A stretch of DNA of 64,000 nt, taken from Firmicutes bacterium CAG:145. Lineage in GTDB: Bacteria > Bacillota > Clostridia > Peptostreptococcales > Anaerovoracaceae. The stretch is from NCBI GenBank assembly GCA_000435715.1, contig FR882593.1:1-64000 (forward strand). The letters run 5' to 3'. The position numbers and the translations under genes were made by a program. Of this stretch, positions 25,036 to 33,041 are shown one piece after another. How positions within the stretch are numbered: the stretch's first letter is position 1; each line of letters opens with the position of its first letter. The notes under the pieces are model-generated. The model saw only the letters and a program-made list of their open reading frames with translations, did not search any database and was not told the DNA's origin.

Positions 25036-26139
25036 ATGGTAGACAAACCTAAAGGTAAGACCGAGATCCTCGTGGATAAATTCTTCAGATGGTGCAGGGA
25101 AACTGCCGAAAAGATAGGCAGCAAGACCGAGGGACACAGACATGTGGTTCGCACTTTCAGAGAACGCCACCCGAAGATCTCAAGAACCATTGTGGTTTCA
25201 GTCTGCACCGTCGCTCTTGGGGCGGTAATCGTAGGCTTCGCCACACCGAAGACGGTCGTAGTGAACATCGATGATTCCAATGTAATAACTACGACGACTT
25301 ACGAGACTACCAGCAGACGTGTGGACAGTTTCATTGAAAACCACCAAATTGACTATGTATACGGACAGGATGTTATAGACGCAGAGCTGTATTCAGGCAT
25401 CTCGGACAATATGGAGATTAACATCCAAAAGGCAGTTCAGATTCCGGTGACTGCGGACGGACAGACCAACACGGTAACGACGCTTCCGGTCACAGTGGGA
25501 GAACTCTTGGAAGAGCTTGATATAAAGGTCGGTGAGAACGACATAGTGGAACCGGCGCAGGATCACGTTCTCGAAAAGGGCGACGAGCTGTTTGTCAGAC
25601 GGGTTACGACCGACGTAGTTGTAGAGGAGGCGGTTACCGATTACGAAATCCGGTATCAGGCCGACTACAGCATGAGCATAGGAAAGACAGAAGTAGTACA
25701 GGAGGGCAGCGCAGGCAGAGTCAGCAACACTTATGACGTCGTCCTCATAGACGGCGTGGAAGAGTCGCGAACTCTAAGGGAGACTACGGTCTTGCAGGAA
25801 AAGCAGGACAGAGTCATCGCCTACGGAATGAATATTTCTTCCGGAGTTCCTTCGGGACTTCAGTACAAAACCAAAATAAGCGGAGTTAAGGCAGTATCTT
25901 ATTACTTCCCGGGAACTCCAAAGGGTGCTTACGGCTTGCCGTGCACCTACGGAACTTGTGCCGTAGATAAAAATGTTATTCCTCTCGGCTCCTTGCTCTA
26001 CATTGAAGGCTACGGATATGCCATAGCCAACGATGTAGGTACGGCCATCAAGGGGAATGTAGTAGACCTTTATATGGAAGACTTAAGACAATGTGGCACT
26101 TGGGGCGCAAGGACTGTAAATGTATATGTGATAAACTAA
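25036..26139 (+). CDS. YabE-like G5 and 3D domain cell-wall protein
   Basis: The 367-residue product has a basic, cytoplasmic N-terminus, one membrane anchor (ISRTIVVSVCTVALGAVIVGF, about residues 55-76), two ubiquitin-like DUF348 modules (TPKTVVVNIDDSNVI..., VTVGELLEELDIKV), a G5-like module and a C-terminal 3D domain (VSYYFPGTPKGAYG, NDVGTAIKGNVVDLYM with its aspartates). This is the layout of YabE and resuscitation-promoting-factor-like muralytic proteins of Bacillota. Likely role: peptidoglycan remodelling outside the membrane. The frame is open further upstream, but ATG 25036 follows AAAAGGAGGACTT and the promoter. Confidence 0.88.
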   Translation: MVDKPKGKTEILVDKFFRWCRETAEKIGSKTEGHRHVVRTFRERHPKISRTIVVSVCTVALGAVIVGFATPKTVVVNIDDSNVITTTTYETTSRRVDSFIENHQIDYVYGQDVIDAELYSGISDNMEINIQKAVQIPVTADGQTNTVTTLPVTVGELLEELDIKVGENDIVEPAQDHVLEKGDELFVRRVTTDVVVEEAVTDYEIRYQADYSMSIGKTEVVQEGSAGRVSNTYDVVLIDGVEESRTLRETTVLQEKQDRVIAYGMNISSGVPSGLQYKTKISGVKAVSYYFPGTPKGAYGLPCTYGTCAVDKNVIPLGSLLYIEGYGYAIANDVGTAIKGNVVDLYMEDLRQCGTWGARTVNVYVIN

Positions 26140-26142
26140 AAA

Positions 26143-26184
26143 TAAAACAGGGATCCGTCATGACGGACCCCTGTTTTATTTTAC
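26143..26184. terminator. Bidirectional terminator
   Basis: AAAACAGGG-aTCCGTCATGACGGAc-CCCTGTTTT forms a long stem with A-rich and T-rich flanks on both sides. It closes the 3D gene (+) and the AlaX gene (-), which converge here. Confidence 0.88.
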
Positions 26185-26207
26185 GCTCTTTTAAAAGCAA
26201 ATCAAAA

Positions 26208-27455
26208 CTATCTGAGATGTTTTTCTATCAGGTCTATAAATACAGCAATATATTCGTATTTTGAAAATATGGCTCTGGCCAGCATTTTGCTGCCTCCGCC
26301 TTTTCCGCCGTATATAGAGACATTCTCTCTCACAAGTCTGCCGCAGTCTATGGAACCTTCTTCTGATGAACAGAGGAAAACGGTGTTGCTGGGCTCGTGT
26401 ATGAGAAAAAGAAGTTTTGGAATATATGGAGATACATCTCTGGCGATGGCAGTCAGATCGTCCTGAGAAAGCAGACTGTATTTTCTGACAGGCAGCCTGC
26501 CTTCAGCGCTTGCATCCTTAAACTCCCGGCTCTCAAAAGAAGCTGCCATGGAAGAAACCTCCCTTGCGATGACTTCTTTTTTCAGAAGATGGAGCTGAGT
26601 CCTGGCCTCCCTGTTTTTCTCCTGCTGTGATTTGAATTTCTCCATTATATCATCGTCGCCGGCGGAAAGACTGTTAGACAGCTGGGTCATGGTGTCGTAC
26701 TGGCGGCTCATCTTCTCAAAAGCCCTCTGCCCGGCGTCGAAGTAGATTCTGAACATGCCCTTGTTGCTTTCGACTTTGTAAAGTTTTATGAGCCCTACCT
26801 GACCGGCGGAGGAAGGGTGGGTGCCGCAGCATGCCACGCAGTCGGCCGGCTCGTCTGTAGAACCTACGCAGACTATAGTTATGTCTTTTTCTATGGCCAG
26901 AGCTTTTCTGACCGGCAGCACCTGAGCGTCTTTTTTCGTCTCAAAGTGACGGCTTATGACAGGAAGATCGTTCCATATGACACGGTTGGCCTCAAGCTCC
27001 GCCAGTTTTGCCATTTCCCAGGTAATTTTGGTGAACTTAGGGCCTTCTTCGAGGCTTATGTCTATGGTCATATACTGGTCACCCATATGAAAACCTCGGT
27101 TGACGCCTCCGAACTCTCTGTAAAATATGCCGCTCAAGATGTGTTCCCCGCAGTGACGCTGCATATTGTCGAATCTTCTCTGCCAATCTATCTTAAGGTC
27201 TACGGACAGGCCCGGCTGCAAGCTGCAGGGATCGCAATCTACCTGGTGATATATTTCATCTTCGTACTCATAGACATCTTCTACCTGAAACTTTCCGATC
27301 TGTCCCAAGTCGCAGCTTTGGCCGCCTCCGGTGGGAAAAAATATGGTTTTGTCTAGGGTAATAAGAGTCTTACCGTTTCTCTGAGAGACAGAAGTAACAG
27401 AAGCACGAGTTTCTTTCAAATACACGTTATCTTTAAAAAGCCGGTCAGTTTTCAT
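26208..27455 (-). CDS. AlaX-type alanyl-tRNA editing protein with DHHA1 domain
   Basis: The 415-residue protein hydrolyses mischarged Ser- or Gly-tRNA(Ala) in trans. It has the editing-domain zinc ligands HCGEHILSG (HxxxH) and ADCVACCGTHPSS (CxxxH), after the FFPTGGGQSCDLG block. A coiled-coil and a C-terminal DHHA1 domain follow (LVRENVSIYGGKGGGSKMLARAI). This matches the long AlaX-L form. It starts at ATG 27455. It stands alone; the terminator at 26143-26184 is downstream. Confidence 0.9.
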   Translation of the reverse strand: MKTDRLFKDNVYLKETRASVTSVSQRNGKTLITLDKTIFFPTGGGQSCDLGQIGKFQVEDVYEYEDEIYHQVDCDPCSLQPGLSVDLKIDWQRRFDNMQRHCGEHILSGIFYREFGGVNRGFHMGDQYMTIDISLEEGPKFTKITWEMAKLAELEANRVIWNDLPVISRHFETKKDAQVLPVRKALAIEKDITIVCVGSTDEPADCVACCGTHPSSAGQVGLIKLYKVESNKGMFRIYFDAGQRAFEKMSRQYDTMTQLSNSLSAGDDDIMEKFKSQQEKNREARTQLHLLKKEVIAREVSSMAASFESREFKDASAEGRLPVRKYSLLSQDDLTAIARDVSPYIPKLLFLIHEPSNTVFLCSSEEGSIDCGRLVRENVSIYGGKGGGSKMLARAIFSKYEYIAVFIDLIEKHLR

Positions 27456-27516
27456 GAATTTTCTCCTTTAAGGTCTGTATAAAATTATTTTACCACGAAA
27501 GGAGGGAGGTGTGAAT

Positions 27517-27579
27517 ATGAAGACAGACATTTATGACGTCGCATTTTATATTCATTTTAAAACTTCACATAGGGTGTGA
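27517..27579 (+). pseudogene. 20-codon orphan start with strong ribosome binding site
   Basis: GAAAGGAGGGAGGTGTGAAT precedes an ATG at 27517. The frame MKTDIYDVAFYIHFKTSHRV ends with TGA at 27577-27579, overlapping the end of the decayed enolase gene on the other strand. Such a strong binding site suggests the surviving 5' end of a deleted gene or a very small peptide. No function is recognised. Confidence 0.3.
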
Positions 27580-28833
27580 AATCAAAAGGTTTAGCGTTTA
27601 TAAGATCATCTTCGGCCCGGAGAAGGGAATTGATGATGTGAACGGCGTGGCCGAATTTGGGAGGATCCAGCTTGACTGCGGCCGCTCCTCCGGCGATACC
27701 CATATCGGCGACCAGATCATCGGAAACGCCGCCTGCTCTTATGGAGGGGATTGAAAACATACCGTGGTCTACAGCATATCTTTGAGCTTCCATAGCTTCT
27801 GTTACTGTCCCCACCTGATTGGGCTTAAATACAAGTGCGCCGCAGGCGTCATTCTTCAGAGCTCTTTTGATGTAATCTATGTTGGTGACAGTCAGATCAT
27901 CTCCGCAGAGAGTAGTTCGGCTCAGCTCTTTTGCAGCTTTCGCCCAGCCTTCCCAGTCGTTTTCGTCGACAGGATCTTCTATATAAAGAAAATCGTACTT
28001 CTCTGTCGCTCTTTTGAGTATATCTATTATCTCATCAAGGTATAATTCTTTGCCGCAGTAATTGTAAGTATCTCTCCTGGGATCGTATATCTCGCTGAAA
28101 GCGCAGTCTATGTGGAAAGCTATCTTATCTTCGCAGCGGCATTGATAAGCCGTCTCGTAGAGAATATCGAGACAATCCGTAAAATCTGAGGAGGGAGCCA
28201 TATATTCTGACATGGCTCCGATCTCGGGCCGCCTTCCGCCCTGAAATTTCCGTATGACGTCAGGCAGCTTCTTGTATATCTTACATAGTATTTCTACCGC
28301 CTCCGAGATGGAAGATGCTTTATACGGGATTACTGTAGTTTCTTGTACGGGCATCGTATCATCCTCGTAGCTGCCTCCTGCAAACATATCAGAAGTGGGG
28401 AGAGGAATGGTCTTTATTTCCCCGCCATTCAGGTAGCGGTACTGAGATAAATGAAGAGTCTGGCAAGCGGCTCTCATGGCAGCCAGCGATGTACTGTAGG
28501 TCACGTTTCCCCCAGAACGGATTTATTTTTTGTCCCGTCTAAAGATATGAGAGCTTCATCGATCTTTTTCTGATCCAATACATTCATTCCTCTGAGCATA
28601 GGAGCTACTACACGTTTTACTGTGTCTACCGCTTTGAAGACGCCCTGTCCGTCATACCAGTTCTTGTCACCGTCACGGAGAACAAGAGCTTCATGTTCTC
28701 AGGCAGAAATACCGGAAGGCGACGCTCCGCATCCCATTATTCCGTCTTCTGTAATAACATTTACTTCCAGCAGAGGCTTGCCCTTGCAGTCTATCAAAGC
28801 CCGTGCATGGATATCTTTTATTATCGTATTCAC
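27557..28833 (-). pseudogene. Enolase-like gene with nonsense codon and frameshift
   Basis: Starting at GTG 28833 (AAAGGAG upstream), the frame gives the enolase N-terminus, then a TGA at 28701-28699 where relatives have glycine in PSGxSTGEHEA, and continues as [13 protein letters not shown]. Near 28510 a run of five G has lost one base: LGE-T-stop is read, while the +1 frame gives [13 protein letters not shown] and continues to 27557. The C-terminal two thirds are intact: FHIDCAFSE, YIEDPVDEN, LCGDDLTVTN, FKPNQVGTV. The usual SHRSGE active-site loop is IRAGGVSDD, so it is a divergent enolase paralogue. It overlaps the glycerate kinase remnant by four bases. Two lesions make a pseudogene likely. 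Confidence 0.82.
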
Positions 28834-29657
28834 TTTGTCTGACTCCTTTCTTCTTGCGTGTCTATATAAAGGACGTTGAAATCGCACAAGTTAGTACCGG
28901 TGTTTCCCGTGATCACCACATCTCCCATAGATAAGAGAGCCTCATAGGAGGCATGATCCATCAGAGAACTATTGAGATTAAGCTCCTTTTTTTCGGCGAC
29001 TTTGAGACTGGCGCCGTCTGATATAGCGCCGGCGTCCGGAGTAGTACCGTCGGTGCCTTCGCTGTCTATAGATAATAAACATGCCTCTTTTAGATCTTTG
29101 GAAGCCATAGCAAAAGACAGGACCATCTCTTGAGACGGACCTCCGTGACCCTTGATATGATCATTATTGTTTATATAGGTAGTAGTTTCTCCGGCTGAAA
29201 TGACAAAGCAAGGCGCCGAAAACGGCCTGTTATTTTTAACGACTTCTCTTGCAAGGGAGGCCATGGAGATACCGAAATCCTTACTTTCACCTTCTGCGTA
29301 TGTAGTCATGATGTGGGCCTCTATGCCCATTTCCGATGTTACATCTAAGGCGATGCTGCATGAATCGGGGAGAGTGTTGACTATGTAATAATCTGCATCA
29401 CATGTGGGATGTTTGGGAGTCTCCTCAGACGGATCATAATCGAGGAGATAGGAGGAAATGTTTTTAGGCAGTTTTTCTGCTATATGATATTTCTCTATTA
29501 TTTTCTTTATATCTTCAAACGAAACAGTATCGTAACCTACGGGCATGCCCATTATAGGTACCGGTTTGGAATAATCTGTGATATCGTCAAGGCCTACCGC
29601 GTCCCATATTTCAAAATATGAAATAAGATGATACAAACGAAGAAGTCTGCAAAGCAA
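28830..29657 (-). pseudogene. Glycerate 2-kinase (MOFRL type), N-terminus missing
   Basis: The frame matches only the second part of glycerate kinases of the GckA/TtuD type: CFVISAGETTTYI, GGPSQEMVLSFA, SIDSEGTDGTTPDAGAISDG and VVITGNTGTNLCDFNVLYID, the MOFRL region. About 170 N-terminal residues are missing; homology begins around WDAVGLDDI and the upstream sequence is noncoding with an unrelated terminator. It ends in a GTGA overlap with the enolase-like gene, so the two once formed an operon converting glycerate to phosphoglycerate and phosphoenolpyruvate. The 5' half was probably lost by deletion. Confidence 0.8.
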
Positions 29658-29681
29658 TTTTTACAGACTTTTTCTTATTTT
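29643..29681 (+). terminator. Orphan plus-strand terminator
   Basis: AAGTCTG (29643-29649) pairs with CAGACTT (29664-29670), followed by TTTCTTATTTTT. No plus-strand gene ends upstream, so this is probably left over from the rearrangement that cut the glycerate kinase. Confidence 0.55.
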
Positions 29682-29779
29682 TGAACCGTTGTAAGAAAAT
29701 TTTTACATTGATAGCCGGTGAAAAACAGAAAAGTCTTGATTTTGATGTGTTTTGCCTCTGAAACAGGAGGTTTCTTTTA

Positions 29780-29811
29780 TTGACATGATAATTGCGATTT
29801 AGCTGTATAAA
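29780..29811 (+). promoter_or_regulatory. Candidate promoter of the second nhaC-like gene
   Basis: TTGACA at 29780-29785 with TGTATA at 29804-29809 could be a sigma-A promoter with an 18-base spacer. The same stretch, TGACATGATAATTGCG, resembles the sigma-54 site at 18645 but has GA in place of the -24 GG. I prefer sigma-A; the type is uncertain. Confidence 0.4.
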
Positions 29812-29870
29812 TTCTATAAAGCGCTTCAAGAATTAAAAACATCACTGTAACAGTGAGGAAAGGAAAGTGT

Positions 29871-31415
29871 ATGGACATTTATACAACTTTATTGGCTGTC
29901 GTGCCGCCGCTGCTTGCAATAATACTGGCGATAGCTACAAGACAAGTGATTCTTTCACTATTTGCCGCTGTATATGTGGGCGCCACTATGCTCTGTGATG
30001 GCAACCCATGGGAAGGCCTCTATTCTACGTTCTTCGATTATATCCTTCCGGGATTTGAAGACACAGACCACCAGCGTATACTGGCGCTTACTACATTTTG
30101 CAGAGGCTTTTCTCTTCTGCTGGAAAAGAGCGGAGGTGCAAAGGCCTTTGCCGACAGAGTCCATAAAGGCATAGGAAAGACCAGGCGTGGAGCTCAGATA
30201 CTGACATGGTTTGGGGGAATGTTTATCTGGTTTTCAGATTCCACTAATCCTGTGCTTTTAGGCCCTATCTGCAGAACCATAACAGATAAAGTAAAGGTCT
30301 CCAGAGAGAAGTTAGCCTATATGGTAGACTCCACTACAGCTGCTGTACCTACCTTGTTCCCTGTTTCAGCATGGGGCGCATACATAATAGGACTTATAGC
30401 CACTTTTTATACAGATTATGGATATGATGGGGATCCGCAGTCGGACTTCATCTCTGGAATTCCGTATCAGTACTATACCATAGGCTGCGTACTCATGGTG
30501 CTCATTATCGCAGTGACCGGCTGGGACTATGGCCCTATGAAAAAAGCCGAAGACAGAGCCCGCCTCACAGGGCAGCTCTACAGACCGGGAGCAGATATAA
30601 AGAGAAAAGTAGAAGAGCTGGATCTGCCTGAGGGAGCAAAACCAAGCATATGGAATATGCTTCTGCCTATCATCGTTCTTCTTACCTTCATATTTGTGGG
30701 ATTATTTTATACAGGAGATATCAAAACAAATGGTATCCTTGGATCTCTTGCTAACGGAAGCTCTCTGAAGGCCCTCGATACTGCATTTATCCTGGCTTCT
30801 ATCACTGCTATGATCATGGGTATGGCTACTAAAGTTTTCAGCTTTAAGAAAGCAGTCAACACATTTATAGAAGGATGCACCAACATGATGGAAGTTCTGA
30901 TTATACTCATGCTGGCCTGGGGAATAGGCAGTATATGCGCTGCGTGCGGAACGTCAGACTGGATAGTTAATACTTGCCAGGGATTCCTGACACCTACCAG
31001 TATGTGCGCAATAATATTCATAGCTGCGTGCCTGACATCTTTTGCTACAGGAAGCTCATGGAGCGTCTTTGCAATATTTACACCTATAGCTTGCTCTCTT
31101 ACCATCTCTATAGGAGCCCCTGTGGGAATGGCCATAGGCGTGGTTCTTTCCGGAGGAATCTTCGGAGACCATTGCTCGCCTGTATCTGATACTACAGTAA
31201 TGTCTTCGATGGGTTCATCATGCGATCATATAGATCATGTAAATACTCAGCTGCCGTATGCCCTTACAGTTGCGGTATCAGCTCTGATAGGATACATAGT
31301 ATGCGGACTCATGCAGGGAGGAGCCTTTATAGGCCTTGCGATAACTATAATATTGATATGTGCCTCATCTTTCTTACTCAACTGGCACTTCGGAAGGGGA
31401 AAGGATAAAAGATAA
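29871..31415 (+). CDS. NhaC-family antiporter, second copy
   Basis: A 514-residue membrane protein of the NhaC/ArsB-NhaD-like family with about 11-12 membrane segments. Motifs include FCRGFSLLLEKSGGAKAF, WFSDSTNPVLLGPICR, SFATGSSWSVFAIFTP and GGIFGDHCSPVSDTTVMSS. It is only distantly similar to the NhaC at 19486. ATG 29871 follows GAGGAAAGGAAAG; the frame opens earlier at GTG 29853, but that codon is part of the binding site. It lies 41 bp before a mandelate-racemase-type enzyme, suggesting that it transports that enzyme's organic-acid substrate with sodium or protons. Confidence 0.87.
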   Translation: MDIYTTLLAVVPPLLAIILAIATRQVILSLFAAVYVGATMLCDGNPWEGLYSTFFDYILPGFEDTDHQRILALTTFCRGFSLLLEKSGGAKAFADRVHKGIGKTRRGAQILTWFGGMFIWFSDSTNPVLLGPICRTITDKVKVSREKLAYMVDSTTAAVPTLFPVSAWGAYIIGLIATFYTDYGYDGDPQSDFISGIPYQYYTIGCVLMVLIIAVTGWDYGPMKKAEDRARLTGQLYRPGADIKRKVEELDLPEGAKPSIWNMLLPIIVLLTFIFVGLFYTGDIKTNGILGSLANGSSLKALDTAFILASITAMIMGMATKVFSFKKAVNTFIEGCTNMMEVLIILMLAWGIGSICAACGTSDWIVNTCQGFLTPTSMCAIIFIAACLTSFATGSSWSVFAIFTPIACSLTISIGAPVGMAIGVVLSGGIFGDHCSPVSDTTVMSSMGSSCDHIDHVNTQLPYALTVAVSALIGYIVCGLMQGGAFIGLAITIILICASSFLLNWHFGRGKDKR

Positions 31416-31456
31416 GGGAAAGATGTTCCGGCATAAGATTTGAACAGGAGGTTATT

Positions 31457-32596
31457 ATGAAAATAATTGATGCTAAACTTCAGATAGTGGAAGTGTTCCT
31501 TGAAACACCGTTTCCATCCACATGGAACCCGGCAAATCCGGAGACTAAACTCTTTGTGACCATCGCTGAAGTGATAACAGACGACGGAATTCACGGATAC
31601 GGAGCCGCCTGCGACTCTTCACAGCTATTGGCAGGGATATGGGATACTCATATAAAGCCCCTAATGATAGGAAAGGAAATCACAGAAGTAGAGGCGATAA
31701 ATACAGGGCTTGTGAACGCTTCTCTATATGCTTACAGGCCGTGGTGCGTTGAGGTGGCGGTATGGGACGCCCTCGGAAAATACGCCAATCTTCCGATATA
31801 TAAGATGCTGGGAGGAAGCAAGGGCAAAGTACTGGCCTACGCCAGCACAGGATCCCTTAAATATGTCGAAGAACGCATCGAAGATGCTGACAGATTTATA
31901 GAAGAAGGCTTTAAGATGATGAAACTGCGCGCGCACCATGACGACCCTTTTGAGGATGTAAAGATCATAGGAGCTATCAAGGCGCATGTGGGAGATAAGC
32001 TGAAAATTTCGGTGGATGCAAATCAGGGATGGTTTTTCACGGGAAAGAGAACGGTGGCCAAATGGGATCTGAAAAAGGCCGTCAACGTGAGCAAGGCCTT
32101 TGAGGATATCGGCATAGAGTGGCTTGAAGAACCCATGTACGGATATGATTTCGAAGGGCTGGCAGAACTGAGAAAGAGTACTACTCTTAACATAGCCGGA
32201 GGAGAATTAAACGCCCAGGTACACGAATACAGAGAGCTTTTAAAGCATAATTGCTTTGATATCTATCAGATGGACGTAGTTCTGTCGGGAGGATTTGTTC
32301 AGAACAGGAAGGTAGCCGCAATGGCAGAGGCGGAAAACAAGATATATACTCCTCACACGTGGACTCACGGCATGGGTTTGGCAGCGGCTTTTCACATGGC
32401 GGGAGCAGTGAATAACTGTCCATTCATTGAATATTGCTACGACCCTCCGTATTGGCCTTATGAGGTCAGAGACTTGATGCTGACCGAACCTCTGACCGTA
32501 GATAAGGATGGATACATAGATGTGCCAAAGGCCCCGGGACTGGGAGTGGAAATAAACCATGAACTGATGGATAAGTATACCGTCCTGCGCAAGTAA
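31457..32596 (+). CDS. Mandelate racemase/muconate lactonizing enzyme family protein
   Basis: The 379-residue enolase-superfamily protein has FKMMKLRAHHDD (KxR at the end of strand 2), SVDANQGWFF, EWLEEPMYGYD and NIAGGELNAQ as metal ligands Asp-Glu-Glu, and YTPHTWTHG carrying the histidine that acts as base in the MR group. This set suggests an acid-sugar dehydratase or racemase. ATG 31457 follows AACAGGAGGTTATT. It is paired with an NhaC-type transporter and lies beside the decayed glycerate kinase-enolase genes, so a sugar-acid or hydroxy-acid pathway ending in glycerate may once have operated here. Substrate unknown. Confidence 0.85.
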   Translation: MKIIDAKLQIVEVFLETPFPSTWNPANPETKLFVTIAEVITDDGIHGYGAACDSSQLLAGIWDTHIKPLMIGKEITEVEAINTGLVNASLYAYRPWCVEVAVWDALGKYANLPIYKMLGGSKGKVLAYASTGSLKYVEERIEDADRFIEEGFKMMKLRAHHDDPFEDVKIIGAIKAHVGDKLKISVDANQGWFFTGKRTVAKWDLKKAVNVSKAFEDIGIEWLEEPMYGYDFEGLAELRKSTTLNIAGGELNAQVHEYRELLKHNCFDIYQMDVVLSGGFVQNRKVAAMAEAENKIYTPHTWTHGMGLAAAFHMAGAVNNCPFIEYCYDPPYWPYEVRDLMLTEPLTVDKDGYIDVPKAPGLGVEINHELMDKYTVLRK

Positions 32597-32672
32597 AGAT
32601 TTTGCCCTCTTGCCGGTTTGAAAAAGGAAGGGTCTGAATTATTGAACATCGCAGAGGTTGCCGTGAAATACG

Positions 32673-32714
32673 AATACCGAGAAGAACCATGAAGAGTTTT
32701 TCTCGGTATTTTTC
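32673..32714 (+). terminator. Terminator after the MR-family gene
   Basis: AATACCGAGAA (32673-32683) pairs with TTCTCGGTATT (32700-32710), followed by further T. It separates the racemase gene from the CRISPR locus. From here to 32878 I see no gene. Confidence 0.8.
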
Positions 32715-32877
32715 TGTAATAAAAGGTCTAAAGACTGAAGAGCAAGTCTTGCAGGAGGGAGATGTGAATAAAGAAAATGTTGATGAAAATATAGCATCGT
32801 GCGCCAATATATGATAAAATATTGTCAAATAATGACGAATTTGATTGAGATGTAAGAGAAACTACTTATGACCACAA

Positions 32878-32990
32878 TAAAAAACTCGCTTTCGCGAGTT
32901 TATCCACACCTTGTGGAGCCCAAATGGGCGATTAGAAAAATTCTTTATTTGAACTTTGTAGTGTAATCTCATATGGTAGTCATTTGAGAT
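32878..32990 (-). ncRNA. tracrRNA of the type II-A CRISPR system
   Basis: On the minus strand upstream of cas9, the segment 32982-32958 is complementary to the CRISPR repeat over 25 bases with one difference (GTAGTGTAATcTCATATGG on the plus strand). It is followed by an AAATAAAGAATTTTTCTAA linker and hairpins GCCCATTTGGGC, CCACAAGGTGTGG and ACTCGC-gaaa-GCGAGT with a T-run ending near 32878. This is the standard tracrRNA layout. A sigma-A promoter with 17-base spacing lies at 33025-32997. Length about 113 nt. It is transcribed against cas9. Confidence 0.92.
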
Positions 32991-32996
32991 ACTTTT

Positions 32997-33025
32997 AGTC
33001 TAATGCAAATGCGAAGATATGTCAA
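32997..33025 (-). promoter_or_regulatory. tracrRNA promoter
   Basis: On the minus strand TTGACA (33025-33020), 17 bases, TAGACT (33002-32997). It lies just upstream of the cas9 start codon (33042) on the opposite strand. Confidence 0.8.
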
Positions 33026-33041
33026 TAGCGAGGAGAAAAAA

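Noticed and set aside
28699..28701. In-frame TGA of the enolase-like gene as a selenocysteine codon
   Set aside because: The aligned residue in relatives is glycine, not cysteine, and the same gene has a frameshift near 28510 and a truncated operon partner, so decay explains it better.
32900..32908. TTATCCACA as a further DnaA box
   Set aside because: It falls inside a conserved tracrRNA hairpin (CCACAAGGTGTGG), whose pairing explains the sequence.
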